A DNA stretch of 64,000 nt, from NCBI RefSeq assembly GCF_022012395.1, contig NZ_JAKLTQ010000018.1, forward strand, positions 1-64,000, in the 5' to 3' direction. The DNA is from Arthrobacter hankyongi. Its GTDB lineage: Bacteria; Actinomycetota; Actinomycetes; Actinomycetales; Micrococcaceae. Positions 1 through 7,483 of the stretch are shown here, in pieces. A program made the position numbers and the translations under genes. Every line of letters begins with the position of its first letter. Position 1 is the first letter of the stretch. The notes beneath the pieces are model-generated. The model was not told the DNA's origin. It saw only the letters and a program-made list of their open reading frames with translations, and made no database searches.

Positions 1-95
1 AGGCCAGCGCATTGCTTGAAGGATAAAGATGGGGGCGGCGGCCCGAAACTGGGCGGGGCGGCACGGGGCGTCTCGATACGCACCCCTTGGCCCGG

Positions 96-113
96 TGCAA
101 TATATTGCATACA
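96..113. promoter_or_regulatory. Palindromic operator upstream of ACC deaminase
   Basis: The 14-base sequence TGCAATATATTGCA at 96-109 is a perfect palindrome. The overlapping word TTGCATACA (105-113) recurs in front of the GntR gene at 7338-7346. It lies about 40 bases upstream of the chosen ACC deaminase start. Inference: the GntR regulator of this region may bind both places. Confidence 0.5.
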
Positions 114-153
114 GTTGCGTTTGCCCGTGCCAGACCCAGAGACAGGACCGCCC

Positions 154-1173
154 ATGGCCATCAGCGACTTCGAACGCCACCCGCTCACCTTCGGCCCCAG
201 CCCGCTCCACCCGCTGCCGCGGCTGAGCAAGCACCTGGGCGGTGCGCAGGTCTGGGCCAAGCGCGAGGACGTGAACTCCGGGCTGGCCTTCGGCGGGAAC
301 AAGACCCGCAAGCTCGAATACTTCGTTCCCGAGATCCTCGCCTCGGGCGCGGACACCCTGGTCTCCATCGGCGGATACCAGTCCAACCACACCCGGCAGG
401 TCGCCGCGCTGGCCGCGAAGCTGGGGCTGAAGGCCCGCCTGGTGCAGGAAAACTGGGTGGACTGGCCGGACCCGCTGAGCGACCGGGTGGGCAACATCCT
501 GCTTTCCCGCCTGATGGGTGCCGACGTGCGGCTGGATGCCGCCGGGTTCGACATCGGCTTCCGGGATTCCTGGCAGGATGCCATCGCCGAGGTTGAGGCC
601 GCCGGCGGCAGACCCTACGCCATCCCCGCCGGGGGCTCGGACCACCGGCTCGGCGGCCTTGGCTTCGCCAACTGGGCCTGCGAGGTGGAGCAGCAGGAGA
701 AGGAACTGGGCGTCTTCTTCGACACGATCGTGGTGTGCACCGTCACCGGCTCCACCCATGCGGGCATGATCGCCGGCTTCGCCGCGCTCGAGGACGCCGG
801 CGGCCGCCCGCGCCGGGTGATCGGGATCGATGCCTCGGCCACGCTGGAGAAGACCCGCGAGCAGGTGGGCCGGATCGCCTGCAATACCGCCAAGCTCATC
901 GGCCTGGAGCGGGAGCTGCGCGAGGACGAGGTCACCGTGCTGGAGGGCTGGGCCGGCGATCGGTACGGTATCCCGGTGGACTCCACCCTCGAGGCCCTCC
1001 GGCTCGGCGCCTCGCTGGAGGCGATGATCACGGACCCGGTCTATGAGGGCAAGTCCCTGGCCGGCCTGATCGAGCTGGTCTCCAGCCGGGAGATCCCGGC
1101 GGACAGCAACGTGCTGTTCGCCCACCTGGGCGGCCAGCTGGCGCTGAACGCCTACAGCGGCGTGTTCCGCTGA
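154..1173 (+). CDS. acdS: 1-aminocyclopropane-1-carboxylate deaminase
   Basis: PLP-dependent enzyme of the tryptophan synthase beta fold that cleaves ACC, the plant ethylene precursor, to 2-oxobutyrate and ammonia in the cytosol. The 339-residue product is the usual family length. Visible motifs are the PLP-lysine region [11 protein letters not shown], the substrate loop [12 protein letters not shown], and near the C-terminus [10 protein letters not shown] and AHLGGQLAL. The Glu in YEGK and the Leu in HLGG are the residues that normally separate true ACC deaminases from the related D-cysteine desulfhydrases, which tend to carry Thr in the second motif. The frame is open upstream to base 16, but the ATG at 154 gives the family N-terminus ([15 protein letters not shown]). 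A palindromic operator lies 45 bases upstream. It converges on a cupin gene across a hairpin. Confidence 0.9.
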   Translation: MAISDFERHPLTFGPSPLHPLPRLSKHLGGAQVWAKREDVNSGLAFGGNKTRKLEYFVPEILASGADTLVSIGGYQSNHTRQVAALAAKLGLKARLVQENWVDWPDPLSDRVGNILLSRLMGADVRLDAAGFDIGFRDSWQDAIAEVEAAGGRPYAIPAGGSDHRLGGLGFANWACEVEQQEKELGVFFDTIVVCTVTGSTHAGMIAGFAALEDAGGRPRRVIGIDASATLEKTREQVGRIACNTAKLIGLERELREDEVTVLEGWAGDRYGIPVDSTLEALRLGASLEAMITDPVYEGKSLAGLIELVSSREIPADSNVLFAHLGGQLALNAYSGVFR

Positions 1174-1217
1174 GGGGACAGGCAGCGGCACACACGGCCG
1201 GGTCCCTGCAGGATGAC

Positions 1218-1258
1218 GACGGCGGTGCCCGCCCTTCCCGGGGGCGGACACCACCGTC
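1218..1258. terminator. Bidirectional hairpin between convergent genes
   Basis: An imperfect GC-rich inverted repeat (GACGGCGGTG... pairing with ...CACCACCGTC) lies in the gap between the convergent ACC deaminase and cupin genes. There is no U-tract, which is common for actinobacterial terminators. Confidence 0.55.
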
Positions 1259-1271
1259 TATTGCCGGCCGG

Positions 1272-1685
1272 CTACCGGGCTTCTTCGGCCCGGGCCGCGG
1301 CCGCCCGCCGGGCCGATCCGAAGCCCGAGAAATCCGCCGGCCCGGGCGGTCCCCAGATGGTCAGCACCTTCAGCGCCCCGCCGCCGGTATTGCGCAGGTC
1401 GTGTGCGGTGCCGGGGCGGGCGAGCACCGAGTCTCCCACCCCGATCTCGAAGGTCTCGCCGTCGATCTCCATCCGGCCGGTGCCCTCGAGGACCACGTAG
1501 ATTTCCTCCAGGGCGCCGTCGGGCCCGGCGTGCGAGTGCATCCCTTCGAATCCGCCGGGCGGCAGTTCCCAGGTCTGCACGGCCACCGGCAGTTCGGACT
1601 GCCCGTAGAAATGCCACTGCATCCGGATCGGCGGACCGCCGTGCAGCCCGTATGAAAAACCGTGGGCACCGGCCCGTTCCAGCAT
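1272..1685 (-). CDS. Single-domain cupin protein
   Basis: Small (137 aa) cupin-fold protein. Metal-ligand motifs are visible around residues 45-65 (GMHSHAGPDGALEEIYVVLEG, with His-x-His and a Glu) and a second His in RPGTAHDLRN. The start at 1685 is preceded by GAGGAGAG at good spacing; an upstream ATG in the same frame has no such site. It is the last gene of the leftward operon, 63 bases after the luciferase-like monooxygenase, so it may act on an intermediate of the same pathway or as a small-molecule-binding accessory protein. The exact reaction cannot be read from the sequence. Confidence 0.75.
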   Translation of the reverse strand: MLERAGAHGFSYGLHGGPPIRMQWHFYGQSELPVAVQTWELPPGGFEGMHSHAGPDGALEEIYVVLEGTGRMEIDGETFEIGVGDSVLARPGTAHDLRNTGGGALKVLTIWGPPGPADFSGFGSARRAAAARAEEAR

Positions 1686-1748
1686 TAGTCTCTCCTCACC
1701 AACGGGTTCCGGGAGCAGGAGCATCCGCCGGGTAGCGGCCGGCGGACA

Positions 1749-2816
1749 TCAATGTGCCGCAGACGCGGGCTGCCCCTGGAACGCCGGCACGACATGCTCG
1801 ATGAAGAGCTCGAGGGAGCGCTTCTTCTCCTCATGGGTCAAGCTGTTGTCGGACCAGAGGCTGAACTCGCTGACGCCGAGTGCTTCGTAGTGGCGCAGGC
1901 GCTCGATGATTTCCTCAGGCGTTCCGATCATCGCCGTCTTGTGGAGCGACTCCGGCGTGAACTCGGGCCGCTCGGCAAACTTCTCGGCGGGGCTGGGCTC
2001 GAGGAAGCCGTTCTTCGGCGTGGTCTTGTTGCCAAACCAGGCATCAAACGTCCGGTAGAACTTTTGGATGCCCTCGGCCGGGCGGCGCCATCCCTCGGGC
2101 TCGTCGGCGGGGTGGACGTGCGTGTGCCGGAGCACCATGAGGTCCGGGCGGTCGATGCCGGGGTTGTTCGCGACAGCCGTGTCGAATTTGCGCGCGAGGT
2201 CCTCGACCTCCTCGTCGCCCTTCATCAGCGGCGTCACCATCACGTTGCAGCCGTTGGCGACCGCGAACTCATGCGAGGAAATGTCGCGGGCGGCGATCCA
2301 CATGGGCGGCGTCGGCTTCTGCAGGGGCTTCGGGACGCTCGTCGACGTCGGGAACTGCCAGACCTCGCCGTCGTGCGCATAGTCGCCTTCCCAGAGCGCG
2401 CGCACGGCCGGCACCATTTCGCGCAGGTGCTTGCCGCCGTCGACCGCGGACATGCCGCCCATGAGGCGGTCGAACTCGAACTGGTAGGCGCCCCGTGCCA
2501 GTCCCACTTCCATCCGGCCGTTGCTGATGACGTCCAGCAGCGCTGTCTCGCCGGCCACGCGGATCGGGTTCCAGAAGGGCGCGATAATCGTTCCGGCCCC
2601 CAAGCGGATGGTCGACGTGCGGGCTGCGAGGTAGGCGAGCTGGGGCATGGGACTGGGCGAGATGGTGTACTCCATCGAGTGGTGCTCGCCAATCCAGACG
2701 GTGCTGAAGCCTCCTGCCTCGGCGATGAGCGCGAGTTCCGTCAGGTTTTCGAAGCATTCGCGATGTGAGACGCTCTCGTCCCAGCGCTCCATGTGGACGA
2801 AGAGGGAAAAGCGCAT
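1749..2816 (-). CDS. LLM-class flavin-dependent monooxygenase
   Basis: A 355-residue TIM-barrel oxidoreductase of the bacterial luciferase-like family, which uses reduced FMN and oxygen. The start MRFSLFVHMERWD has a strong AAAGGAG site. Family features include the early GFSTVWIGEHHS segment, RLGAGTIIAPFWNPIRVAGE, and SNGRMEVGLARGAYQFEFDRLMGG. It sits in a compact leftward operon with a tautomerase, an aldehyde dehydrogenase, a hydrolase and two AA_synth proteins. The matching flavin reductase is probably the fusion gene encoded divergently at 7484. The mix resembles RutA of the Rut pyrimidine pathway in role, but the sequence alone does not name the substrate. Confidence 0.85.
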   Translation of the reverse strand: MRFSLFVHMERWDESVSHRECFENLTELALIAEAGGFSTVWIGEHHSMEYTISPSPMPQLAYLAARTSTIRLGAGTIIAPFWNPIRVAGETALLDVISNGRMEVGLARGAYQFEFDRLMGGMSAVDGGKHLREMVPAVRALWEGDYAHDGEVWQFPTSTSVPKPLQKPTPPMWIAARDISSHEFAVANGCNVMVTPLMKGDEEVEDLARKFDTAVANNPGIDRPDLMVLRHTHVHPADEPEGWRRPAEGIQKFYRTFDAWFGNKTTPKNGFLEPSPAEKFAERPEFTPESLHKTAMIGTPEEIIERLRHYEALGVSEFSLWSDNSLTHEEKKRSLELFIEHVVPAFQGQPASAAH

Positions 2817-2827
2817 TGGTGACTCCT

Positions 2828-3070
2828 TTATTCTGCGGCGGTTTGGATCGACGGGCCGCGGGTAAGTTCGGTTGCCTGCGCGGCGGTGCGCTCGGCGATG
2901 GTCTGGTCCGCCTTGGACCAGTGCGTGGCGGGCACTTCCCGGATGATCACGGTGGTGTTCTCCGGCAGCGCCCCCACCGATTCCTCGGCGGCCCGGTGCA
3001 GCGCCGAGACCAGGGCCCGCAGCTGCTGGGGTGTGCGACCTTCGGCGATCGAGACGTCGATCAGCGGCAT
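2828..3070 (-). CDS. 4-oxalocrotonate tautomerase-like protein
   Basis: Small (80 aa) tautomerase-superfamily protein. After removal of Met it begins with Pro (MPLIDVSIAEGRTPQQ), the N-terminal proline that acts as the catalytic base in this family. The central part (ENTTVIIREVPATHWSKADQ) matches the second beta strand and loop. It lies 9 bases after the aldehyde dehydrogenase and 11 before the luciferase-like gene, clearly co-transcribed. It would isomerise an enol or unsaturated keto-acid intermediate; the substrate is unknown. At 80 residues it is slightly longer than the classical 62-residue 4-OT subunits. Confidence 0.8.
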   Translation of the reverse strand: MPLIDVSIAEGRTPQQLRALVSALHRAAEESVGALPENTTVIIREVPATHWSKADQTIAERTAAQATELTRGPSIQTAAE

Positions 3071-3079
3071 CTTCTTTTC

Positions 3080-4561
3080 CTATCCGCGCATGACGAAGGG
3101 GTCCGCCACCGGGCCTTCGTCGGTGTTGATCCACACGCTCTTCAGCCGGGTGTACTCGTGCATCGACTCCAGCCCGTGCTCGATGCCCACGCCGCTGTTC
3201 TTGAAGCCCTGCCGCGGGGACATCGGGGACATCGCCCGGTAGGTGTTCACCCACACGGTCCCGGCCTCGAGCCGGCGCGCCATCCGGTGCGCCCGGGCCA
3301 GGTTCTGCGTCCAGACACCGGCGGCCAGGCCGTAGCTGGTGTCGTTGGCCAGGCGCAGCACTTCCTCCTCGGTCTCGAACGGCATCACGGCAGCGACCGG
3401 ACCGAAGATTTCCTCGCGCACCACGCGCATGGAATTGTCGACGCCGGTGAGCACCGTGGGTGCGTAGAAGTAGCCGGGCAGGTCGATGTCCGGCCGGCCG
3501 CCGCCGGTGAGCACCGTGGCGCCCTCGGAGACGCCGAGCTCGACGTAGGATCCGACCTTCTCCTGCTGGGCGGCGAAGGCCAGCGGGCCGAGCTCGGTGG
3601 TGTCCTGGCGCGGGTCGCCGATGACGATGCTCTTCGCCCGGGCCGCCACCTTCTCCAGCAGCTCGTCGTAGACGGCGCGGTGGGCGAACACCCGGCTGCC
3701 GGCGATGCAGGTCTGACCGGCGGCGGCGAAGATCCCGGCCACCACGCCCATGGCGGCGTTGGAGACGTCCGCGTCCTCGAAGACGATGTTCGGGCTCTTG
3801 CCGCCCAGCTCCAGCGTGCAGCCGATAAAGCGCGAGGCGGCGGAGGCGGCGATCGCCGAGCCGGTGGCGGTGGAGCCGGTGAAGGAGATCTTCGCGAGGT
3901 CCCGGTGGTCCACCAGCGCCGCGCCGGCCTCGGCGCCGAAGCCGGTGACCACGTTGACCACCCCGTCCGGGAAGCCCGCCTCGGCGGCGAGCTCGGCCAG
4001 CCGCAGGACGGTGCGCGAGGTGTATTCGGAGGGCTTGATCACCAGCGTGTTGCCGGCGGCCAGGGCCGGAGCCAGCTTGGAGGTGGTCAGGGTCAGCGGC
4101 GAATTCCACGGGGTGATCGCCCCGACCACGCCCAGCGGTTCGCGCTGGGTGTAGTTCAGGATTGCGGGGTTCATGGTGGGGATCTGGCTGCCCTGAACCT
4201 TGTCGGCCAGGCCGGCGTAGTAGTAGAGGTATTCCGGCAGGGTGGCCAGCTGGCCGCGCATCTCGCGCAGCAGCTTGCCGTTGTCCTCGGTCTCGGCCCG
4301 GGCCAGCTCCTCGGCGTGCTCGCCGACCAGGTCGCCGAGCTTGCGGAGCAGGTGCCCGCGCCGGGTGGCGCTCAGGTCCCGCCAGCGCGGATCCTCGAAG
4401 GCGGTGCGCGCCGCTTTCACCGCGGCGTCGACGTCGGGCTGGGTCCCGCGGGCGGCGGCGTAGAGGACCTCCAGGGTCGCCGGATTGGTGCTCTCGAAAT
4501 AGGCGCCTTCGGCCGGAGGCACCCAGGCCCCGCCGATGAAGTGCTCGTAGTGGTCAGTCAT
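3080..4561 (-). CDS. NAD(P)-dependent aldehyde dehydrogenase
   Basis: Full-length (493 aa) aldehyde dehydrogenase. Signature elements in order are the coenzyme-binding region PWNSPLTLTTSKLAPALAAG, FTGSTATGSAIA, the catalytic Glu in TLELGGKSPN, and the catalytic Cys in AAGQTCIAGSR near residue 285. The C-terminal EIFGPVAAVMPF and FKNSGVGIEHG are also typical. It would oxidise a (semi)aldehyde produced upstream in the pathway. Its start overlaps the end of the hydrolase gene by 8 bases, so translation is likely coupled. Substrate specificity (for example malonic or succinic semialdehyde) is an inference from context, not visible. Confidence 0.88.
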   Translation of the reverse strand: MTDHYEHFIGGAWVPPAEGAYFESTNPATLEVLYAAARGTQPDVDAAVKAARTAFEDPRWRDLSATRRGHLLRKLGDLVGEHAEELARAETEDNGKLLREMRGQLATLPEYLYYYAGLADKVQGSQIPTMNPAILNYTQREPLGVVGAITPWNSPLTLTTSKLAPALAAGNTLVIKPSEYTSRTVLRLAELAAEAGFPDGVVNVVTGFGAEAGAALVDHRDLAKISFTGSTATGSAIAASAASRFIGCTLELGGKSPNIVFEDADVSNAAMGVVAGIFAAAGQTCIAGSRVFAHRAVYDELLEKVAARAKSIVIGDPRQDTTELGPLAFAAQQEKVGSYVELGVSEGATVLTGGGRPDIDLPGYFYAPTVLTGVDNSMRVVREEIFGPVAAVMPFETEEEVLRLANDTSYGLAAGVWTQNLARAHRMARRLEAGTVWVNTYRAMSPMSPRQGFKNSGVGIEHGLESMHEYTRLKSVWINTDEGPVADPFVMRG

Positions 4562-5312
4562 GGCAGTTTTGGCTCGCTTCGTCGATGAATTCGGTAATGA
4601 TGGCCGCCAGTTCCGCCGGCCGCTCCACCGGGAGCATGTGGCGGGTGTCCGGGACGACGGCGGTGCGCGCGCCGGGAACCGCGGCGCCCAGGCGCCGGGT
4701 CATCTCCGGCGTCGAGCCCGGGTCCAGCTCCCCGGTCACCGCCAGCGACGGGACGCCGATGGCGCCCAGCTCCGGCCCGATCTCGGCGTCGCCGGTGGCG
4801 AACACACGGTAGGCGTGCAGGTAGGACGGCACATTGTTGGCCAGCAGCACGGACCGGGTGCGGGCCACCTCCCCGTCCGGGACGGTGCTGCCGGCCGGAT
4901 ACCAGCGGGTGATCGAGGCCTCGACGCTGGCGGGGAAGTCTTCCGACGCCGCGGCCAGGCGGGCAGCGACGGCGGCGGCCTCGGCCGGGGTGCGCCGGCA
5001 GACCGAGCTGACGCTGGTCAGGCTGGCCACCAGCTCCGGACGGTACCGGGCCAGGTGCTGGGCAATCAGGGCCCCGAGGGAGAACCCGACCAGGTGGACG
5101 CGCCCGGGCAGCCGGGCGGCGACGTCGTCGGCCAGCTCCGCCAGCGCCGCCGGCGCGGTCAGCGGCGGCCGCGCCCCGTGCCCGGGCAGGTCCAGCGCGG
5201 CCACGGGCCGGCCGAGGCTGTCCTGCCCCGCGGCACGGAACGCGTCCCACATGGTGTGGTCGAGTCCGACGCCGTGGAGCAGGACGACGGGCAGCTTGGC
5301 GGTTGCTGCCAC
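4554..5312 (-). CDS. Alpha/beta hydrolase
   Basis: A 252-residue alpha/beta hydrolase fold protein. The oxyanion region is VVLLHGVGLDHTMWD, the nucleophile elbow is VGFSLGALIAQ (Ser), the acid is probably the Asp of TGELDPGSTP, and the catalytic His is in VPDTRHMLPVERP. I chose a GTG start two bases after the stop of the preceding gene, because the frame runs open far upstream through that gene. The family hydrolyses esters, lactones or C-C bonds. By position it resembles RutD or a 3-oxoadipate enol-lactonase in pathway role, acting between ring opening and the aldehyde dehydrogenase. Confidence 0.82.
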   Translation of the reverse strand: MAATAKLPVVLLHGVGLDHTMWDAFRAAGQDSLGRPVAALDLPGHGARPPLTAPAALAELADDVAARLPGRVHLVGFSLGALIAQHLARYRPELVASLTSVSSVCRRTPAEAAAVAARLAAASEDFPASVEASITRWYPAGSTVPDGEVARTRSVLLANNVPSYLHAYRVFATGDAEIGPELGAIGVPSLAVTGELDPGSTPEMTRRLGAAVPGARTAVVPDTRHMLPVERPAELAAIITEFIDEASQNCHD

Positions 5313-5314
5313 GG

Positions 5315-5866
5315 TTACTGCTCGGTGGACAGGGAGGCCAGGCGCTGCTGCGGCCGGCCCTGGGCTGCCGCAGCCAGGGCGATGACGATCTCCCCCGGGT
5401 GCGGGGCATCGGCCAGGCGCACCTCGATGCTCTGGTGGTGGGAACGGATCGTGGCGTCCGTCTTGTGCTTGAGCGGGATGTCGAAGACGGTCCCGGCGGC
5501 GGCGCGCTTCTCCACCGCCGGCAGCAGCGTGGTCGCCTCGGCGGCGATCCGGAAGTGGTCGCCGAACTTCAGCGTGTGGATCAGGGCCGAGCCGTGCTCT
5601 ACCTCGCCGTCCAGGCCCACGATGGCGGCCTTGCCGTAGGCCTCGACCGGGGCGCCGAGCGCCTCCACCACGCGGGGGGCCAGCAGCTTGCCCAGATCGG
5701 AGGCGGTGGCGTCGATGCCGGGGGCGAGGTCCTCGACGAAGCCCTGGCCGTGCCAGGGGTTCTCGATGACCGCGGCGACGACGGCGACCCGCGCGGCGGG
5801 ATCGACGGCGCGGCCGCCCTCGGTCAGGGTATCTTCCACCAGGGTGATGATTTTGCGGACGTTCAT
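5315..5866 (-). CDS. AA_synth (DUF1185) family protein, copy 2
   Basis: This 183-residue protein matches the family annotated as 'amino acid synthesis' (PF06684, DUF1185). It is a paralog of the gene directly upstream: both begin with a segment like RKIITLVEDTLTEGGR and share PWHGQGF, a GKAAIVGLDGEVEHGSALIHT block and an HKTDATIRSHHQS block. The two overlap by 4 bases (ATGA), which points to translational coupling and possibly a hetero-oligomer. The conserved HGSALIH and HKTxxxxRSHxQ residues look like an active site, but I know of no firmly established reaction. Family members often sit in catabolic clusters for nitrogen heterocycles or amides; that is context, not proof. Confidence 0.78.
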   Translation of the reverse strand: MNVRKIITLVEDTLTEGGRAVDPAARVAVVAAVIENPWHGQGFVEDLAPGIDATASDLGKLLAPRVVEALGAPVEAYGKAAIVGLDGEVEHGSALIHTLKFGDHFRIAAEATTLLPAVEKRAAAGTVFDIPLKHKTDATIRSHHQSIEVRLADAPHPGEIVIALAAAAQGRPQQRLASLSTEQ

Positions 5867-6492
5867 GCGGTTGCTCCTGCGAGGATTTTGGCGGTAACGG
5901 GACGGTCGGTAGTGCGGTCGCCGATCCGGGCATGCGGCCTCGGGCCGGTCGAGGCCGCGGCGATGACCACGATTTCGTGCGGCAGCGGCCCGTCGGCCAC
6001 GCGCGCGGTGGCGGTCTGGTAGTGGCTGCGGGTGGCGGCCTGCGTCTTGTGCCAGAGCGGGACGACCAGCGGCTGCCCGGCCTCGGCCCGGTCGTCGGCG
6101 AAGCAGATGATCGAGGTGCCGTCGAGGAATTCGCGGACCAGGTTGCCGAAGTACGGGGTGTGGATCAGGGCCCCGGCGTGCTCGATCTCGCCGGCGGTGC
6201 CGACGATGGCGGCCTTGCCGAAGGCCTCGATCGCCTCCGCCCCGCCGAGCCCGGCCAGCAGCCGGCCGGTGAGCTCCCGGGCAATCTGCGGGGCGATGAG
6301 CTTGGCTTGTTCGGACAGATCGGTGTCCGGGCCGGTGCCCAGCCAGGGATTGGCGACGACGGCGGCCGCGGTGGCCTTCAGGGCCGGCACGGCGGGAGCG
6401 GTGCCGTTCTCCAGCAGGACCTCTTCCTGCAGGTAGACGATCTTGCGGATGCCGGCGGCGCGTGCTTCGGGTGAGGGGTTGGAACTAAACAA
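5863..6492 (-). CDS. AA_synth (DUF1185) family protein, copy 1
   Basis: A 209-residue paralog of the following gene, with the same ordered blocks: RKIVYLQEEVLLENG, ANPWLGTG, FGKAAIVGTAGEIEHAGALIH and WHKTQAATRSHYQTATARV. It is first of the catabolic genes after the GntR regulator and a short remnant ORF. Overlap with the next gene is 4 bases. Retention of two diverged copies side by side suggests two subunits of one enzyme or two successive steps. Function is unproven; it is likely cytosolic, with no signal peptide or membrane segment. Confidence 0.78.
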   Translation of the reverse strand: MFSSNPSPEARAAGIRKIVYLQEEVLLENGTAPAVPALKATAAAVVANPWLGTGPDTDLSEQAKLIAPQIARELTGRLLAGLGGAEAIEAFGKAAIVGTAGEIEHAGALIHTPYFGNLVREFLDGTSIICFADDRAEAGQPLVVPLWHKTQAATRSHYQTATARVADGPLPHEIVVIAAASTGPRPHARIGDRTTDRPVTAKILAGATA

Positions 6493-6577
6493 AATGCGGC
6501 ATCACTTTCTCGGAGAACAGCTCCGGGTTGGCCAGGTCCCCGGGGGCGCCGAGGCCATGGACGATCGAAAAAAGCAT
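6485..6577 (-). pseudogene. Remnant of a luciferase-like monooxygenase C-terminus
   Basis: A 30-codon ORF with a clear ribosome-binding site (GAAAGGAC) ends in ANPELFSEKVMPHF, which resembles the extreme C-terminus of LLM-class flavin monooxygenases. It starts with MLFSIVHGLGAPGD, so N-terminal and C-terminal pieces seem to have been joined by an internal deletion. Its stop overlaps the start of the first AA_synth gene by 8 bases, so even if non-functional it could couple translation. It could also be a genuine leader peptide. Confidence 0.45.
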
Positions 6578-6626
6578 GGTTGTCCTTTCAGGCCTGTTGC
6601 TTCCGGACAAATCAGCCGGCGGCAAG

Positions 6627-7331
6627 TCAGTTGGTGGATCCGCCGTAGCGCGGACGGTTGTCACTGAGGGCTTCCTTGGACGATGCATAGACGTGGTTGC
6701 GCATGGCGGACTCGGCGCCGAAGGGATCCTTGTTCTGGATCATCGTCAGCACGGCCCGGTGCTCGCCGGTCGAGGCCAGGATGCGGCCCGGATGCTCCAC
6801 GGTCCGCACCACGAGCCGGTGGTAGGCCAGCTGGTTCATCAGCCGCTCGTAGTGCTCGGCCAGCTTGCGGTTGTCGGCGCCGCGGATGATGGTCCAGTGG
6901 AACTCGTGGACCAGCCGGGCGTAGCCGTCGGCGTCCTGGTCCTCGGCCGCGCGCTCGGACTCAGCCACGTTGCGCTCCAGGATTTCCAGTTCGGGGACGT
7001 AGCCGCGGCGGGCCAGCAGGGATGCCGCCAGGCCCTCGAAGCTTTCCTTGAGCTGGAACAGCTCCACGATTTCGCGCCGCGTGGGTTCCCGCACGAAGGT
7101 GCCGACCTTGGGCCGGATCTCGACCAGCCCCTCGTGCTGCAGCTGCTTCAGCGCCTCCCGGATGGGGGTGCGGCTGACCTCGAACTCCTGGGCCAGGAAG
7201 ACCTCCGACAACGGAGCACCCGGAGGAAAGTCCCCGCCGAGGACCAGTTTCCTGACCCGGTCCAGCAGGGCGGTTTCCTCGACCGTCTTCCCGGCAGCTT
7301 TCTCGGTAGTCCTGCCGGGAACGGTGTTCAT
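6627..7331 (-). CDS. GntR-family (FCD) transcriptional regulator
   Basis: A 234-residue FadR-type regulator. The N-terminal winged helix is visible (LVLGGDFPPGAPLSEVFLAQEFEVSRTPIREALKQL, then RPKVGTFVREPT), followed by an all-helical FCD ligand domain with metal-ligand type residues (His in HEFHWTIIRGADN and in GEHRAVLTMIQ). I prefer the ATG at 7331; an ATG at 7343 would place translation inside the putative operator at 7338-7347. It heads the leftward catabolic operon and faces the rightward fusion gene, so it probably controls both arms. The shared TTGCATACA word suggests it also controls the ACC deaminase gene. Confidence 0.85.
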   Translation of the reverse strand: MNTVPGRTTEKAAGKTVEETALLDRVRKLVLGGDFPPGAPLSEVFLAQEFEVSRTPIREALKQLQHEGLVEIRPKVGTFVREPTRREIVELFQLKESFEGLAASLLARRGYVPELEILERNVAESERAAEDQDADGYARLVHEFHWTIIRGADNRKLAEHYERLMNQLAYHRLVVRTVEHPGRILASTGEHRAVLTMIQNKDPFGAESAMRNHVYASSKEALSDNRPRYGGSTN

Positions 7332-7337
7332 CGTCTC

Positions 7338-7367
7338 TTGCATACAACAGAGCTTATGTTGCATGCA
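7338..7367. promoter_or_regulatory. GntR operator pair in the divergent promoter region
   Basis: TTGCATACAA (7338-7347) and TTGCATGCA (7359-7367, containing the palindrome TGCATGCA) lie just upstream of the GntR start. The first shares nine bases with the site at 105-113. Binding by the adjacent GntR protein is inferred. Confidence 0.5.
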
Positions 7368-7446
7368 TCACTCAGGTCAAGAGGCTCCGCACAATTGCCT
7401 GAACGGCGCGGAACTTGCTGAATAGATCGGGTTTTTCCCCAAAGTA

Positions 7447-7476
7447 TTGACCTCTCCTTGTGATACGTCTTACAGT
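7447..7476 (+). promoter_or_regulatory. Promoter for the fusion flavin reductase, possibly leaderless
   Basis: TTGACC (7447-7452) and TTACAG or TACAGT (7470-7476) are spaced by 17-18 bases. A start site about 7 bases further would fall at the ATG at 7484. No ribosome-binding site is visible there, so a leaderless transcript fits. Confidence 0.4.
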
Positions 7477-7483
7477 CTCTACC

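Noticed and set aside
1749-4109. Single 786-codon reading through the luciferase-like gene and upstream
   Set aside because: Only the last 355 codons from MRFSLFVHM are real; the front part is an out-of-frame reading of the aldehyde dehydrogenase and tautomerase genes.
2765-4588. 607-codon open frame on the plus strand
   Set aside because: It is the shadow of the aldehyde dehydrogenase, tautomerase and luciferase-like genes on the other strand; the reading is Gly-, Arg- and His-rich without any family motif.
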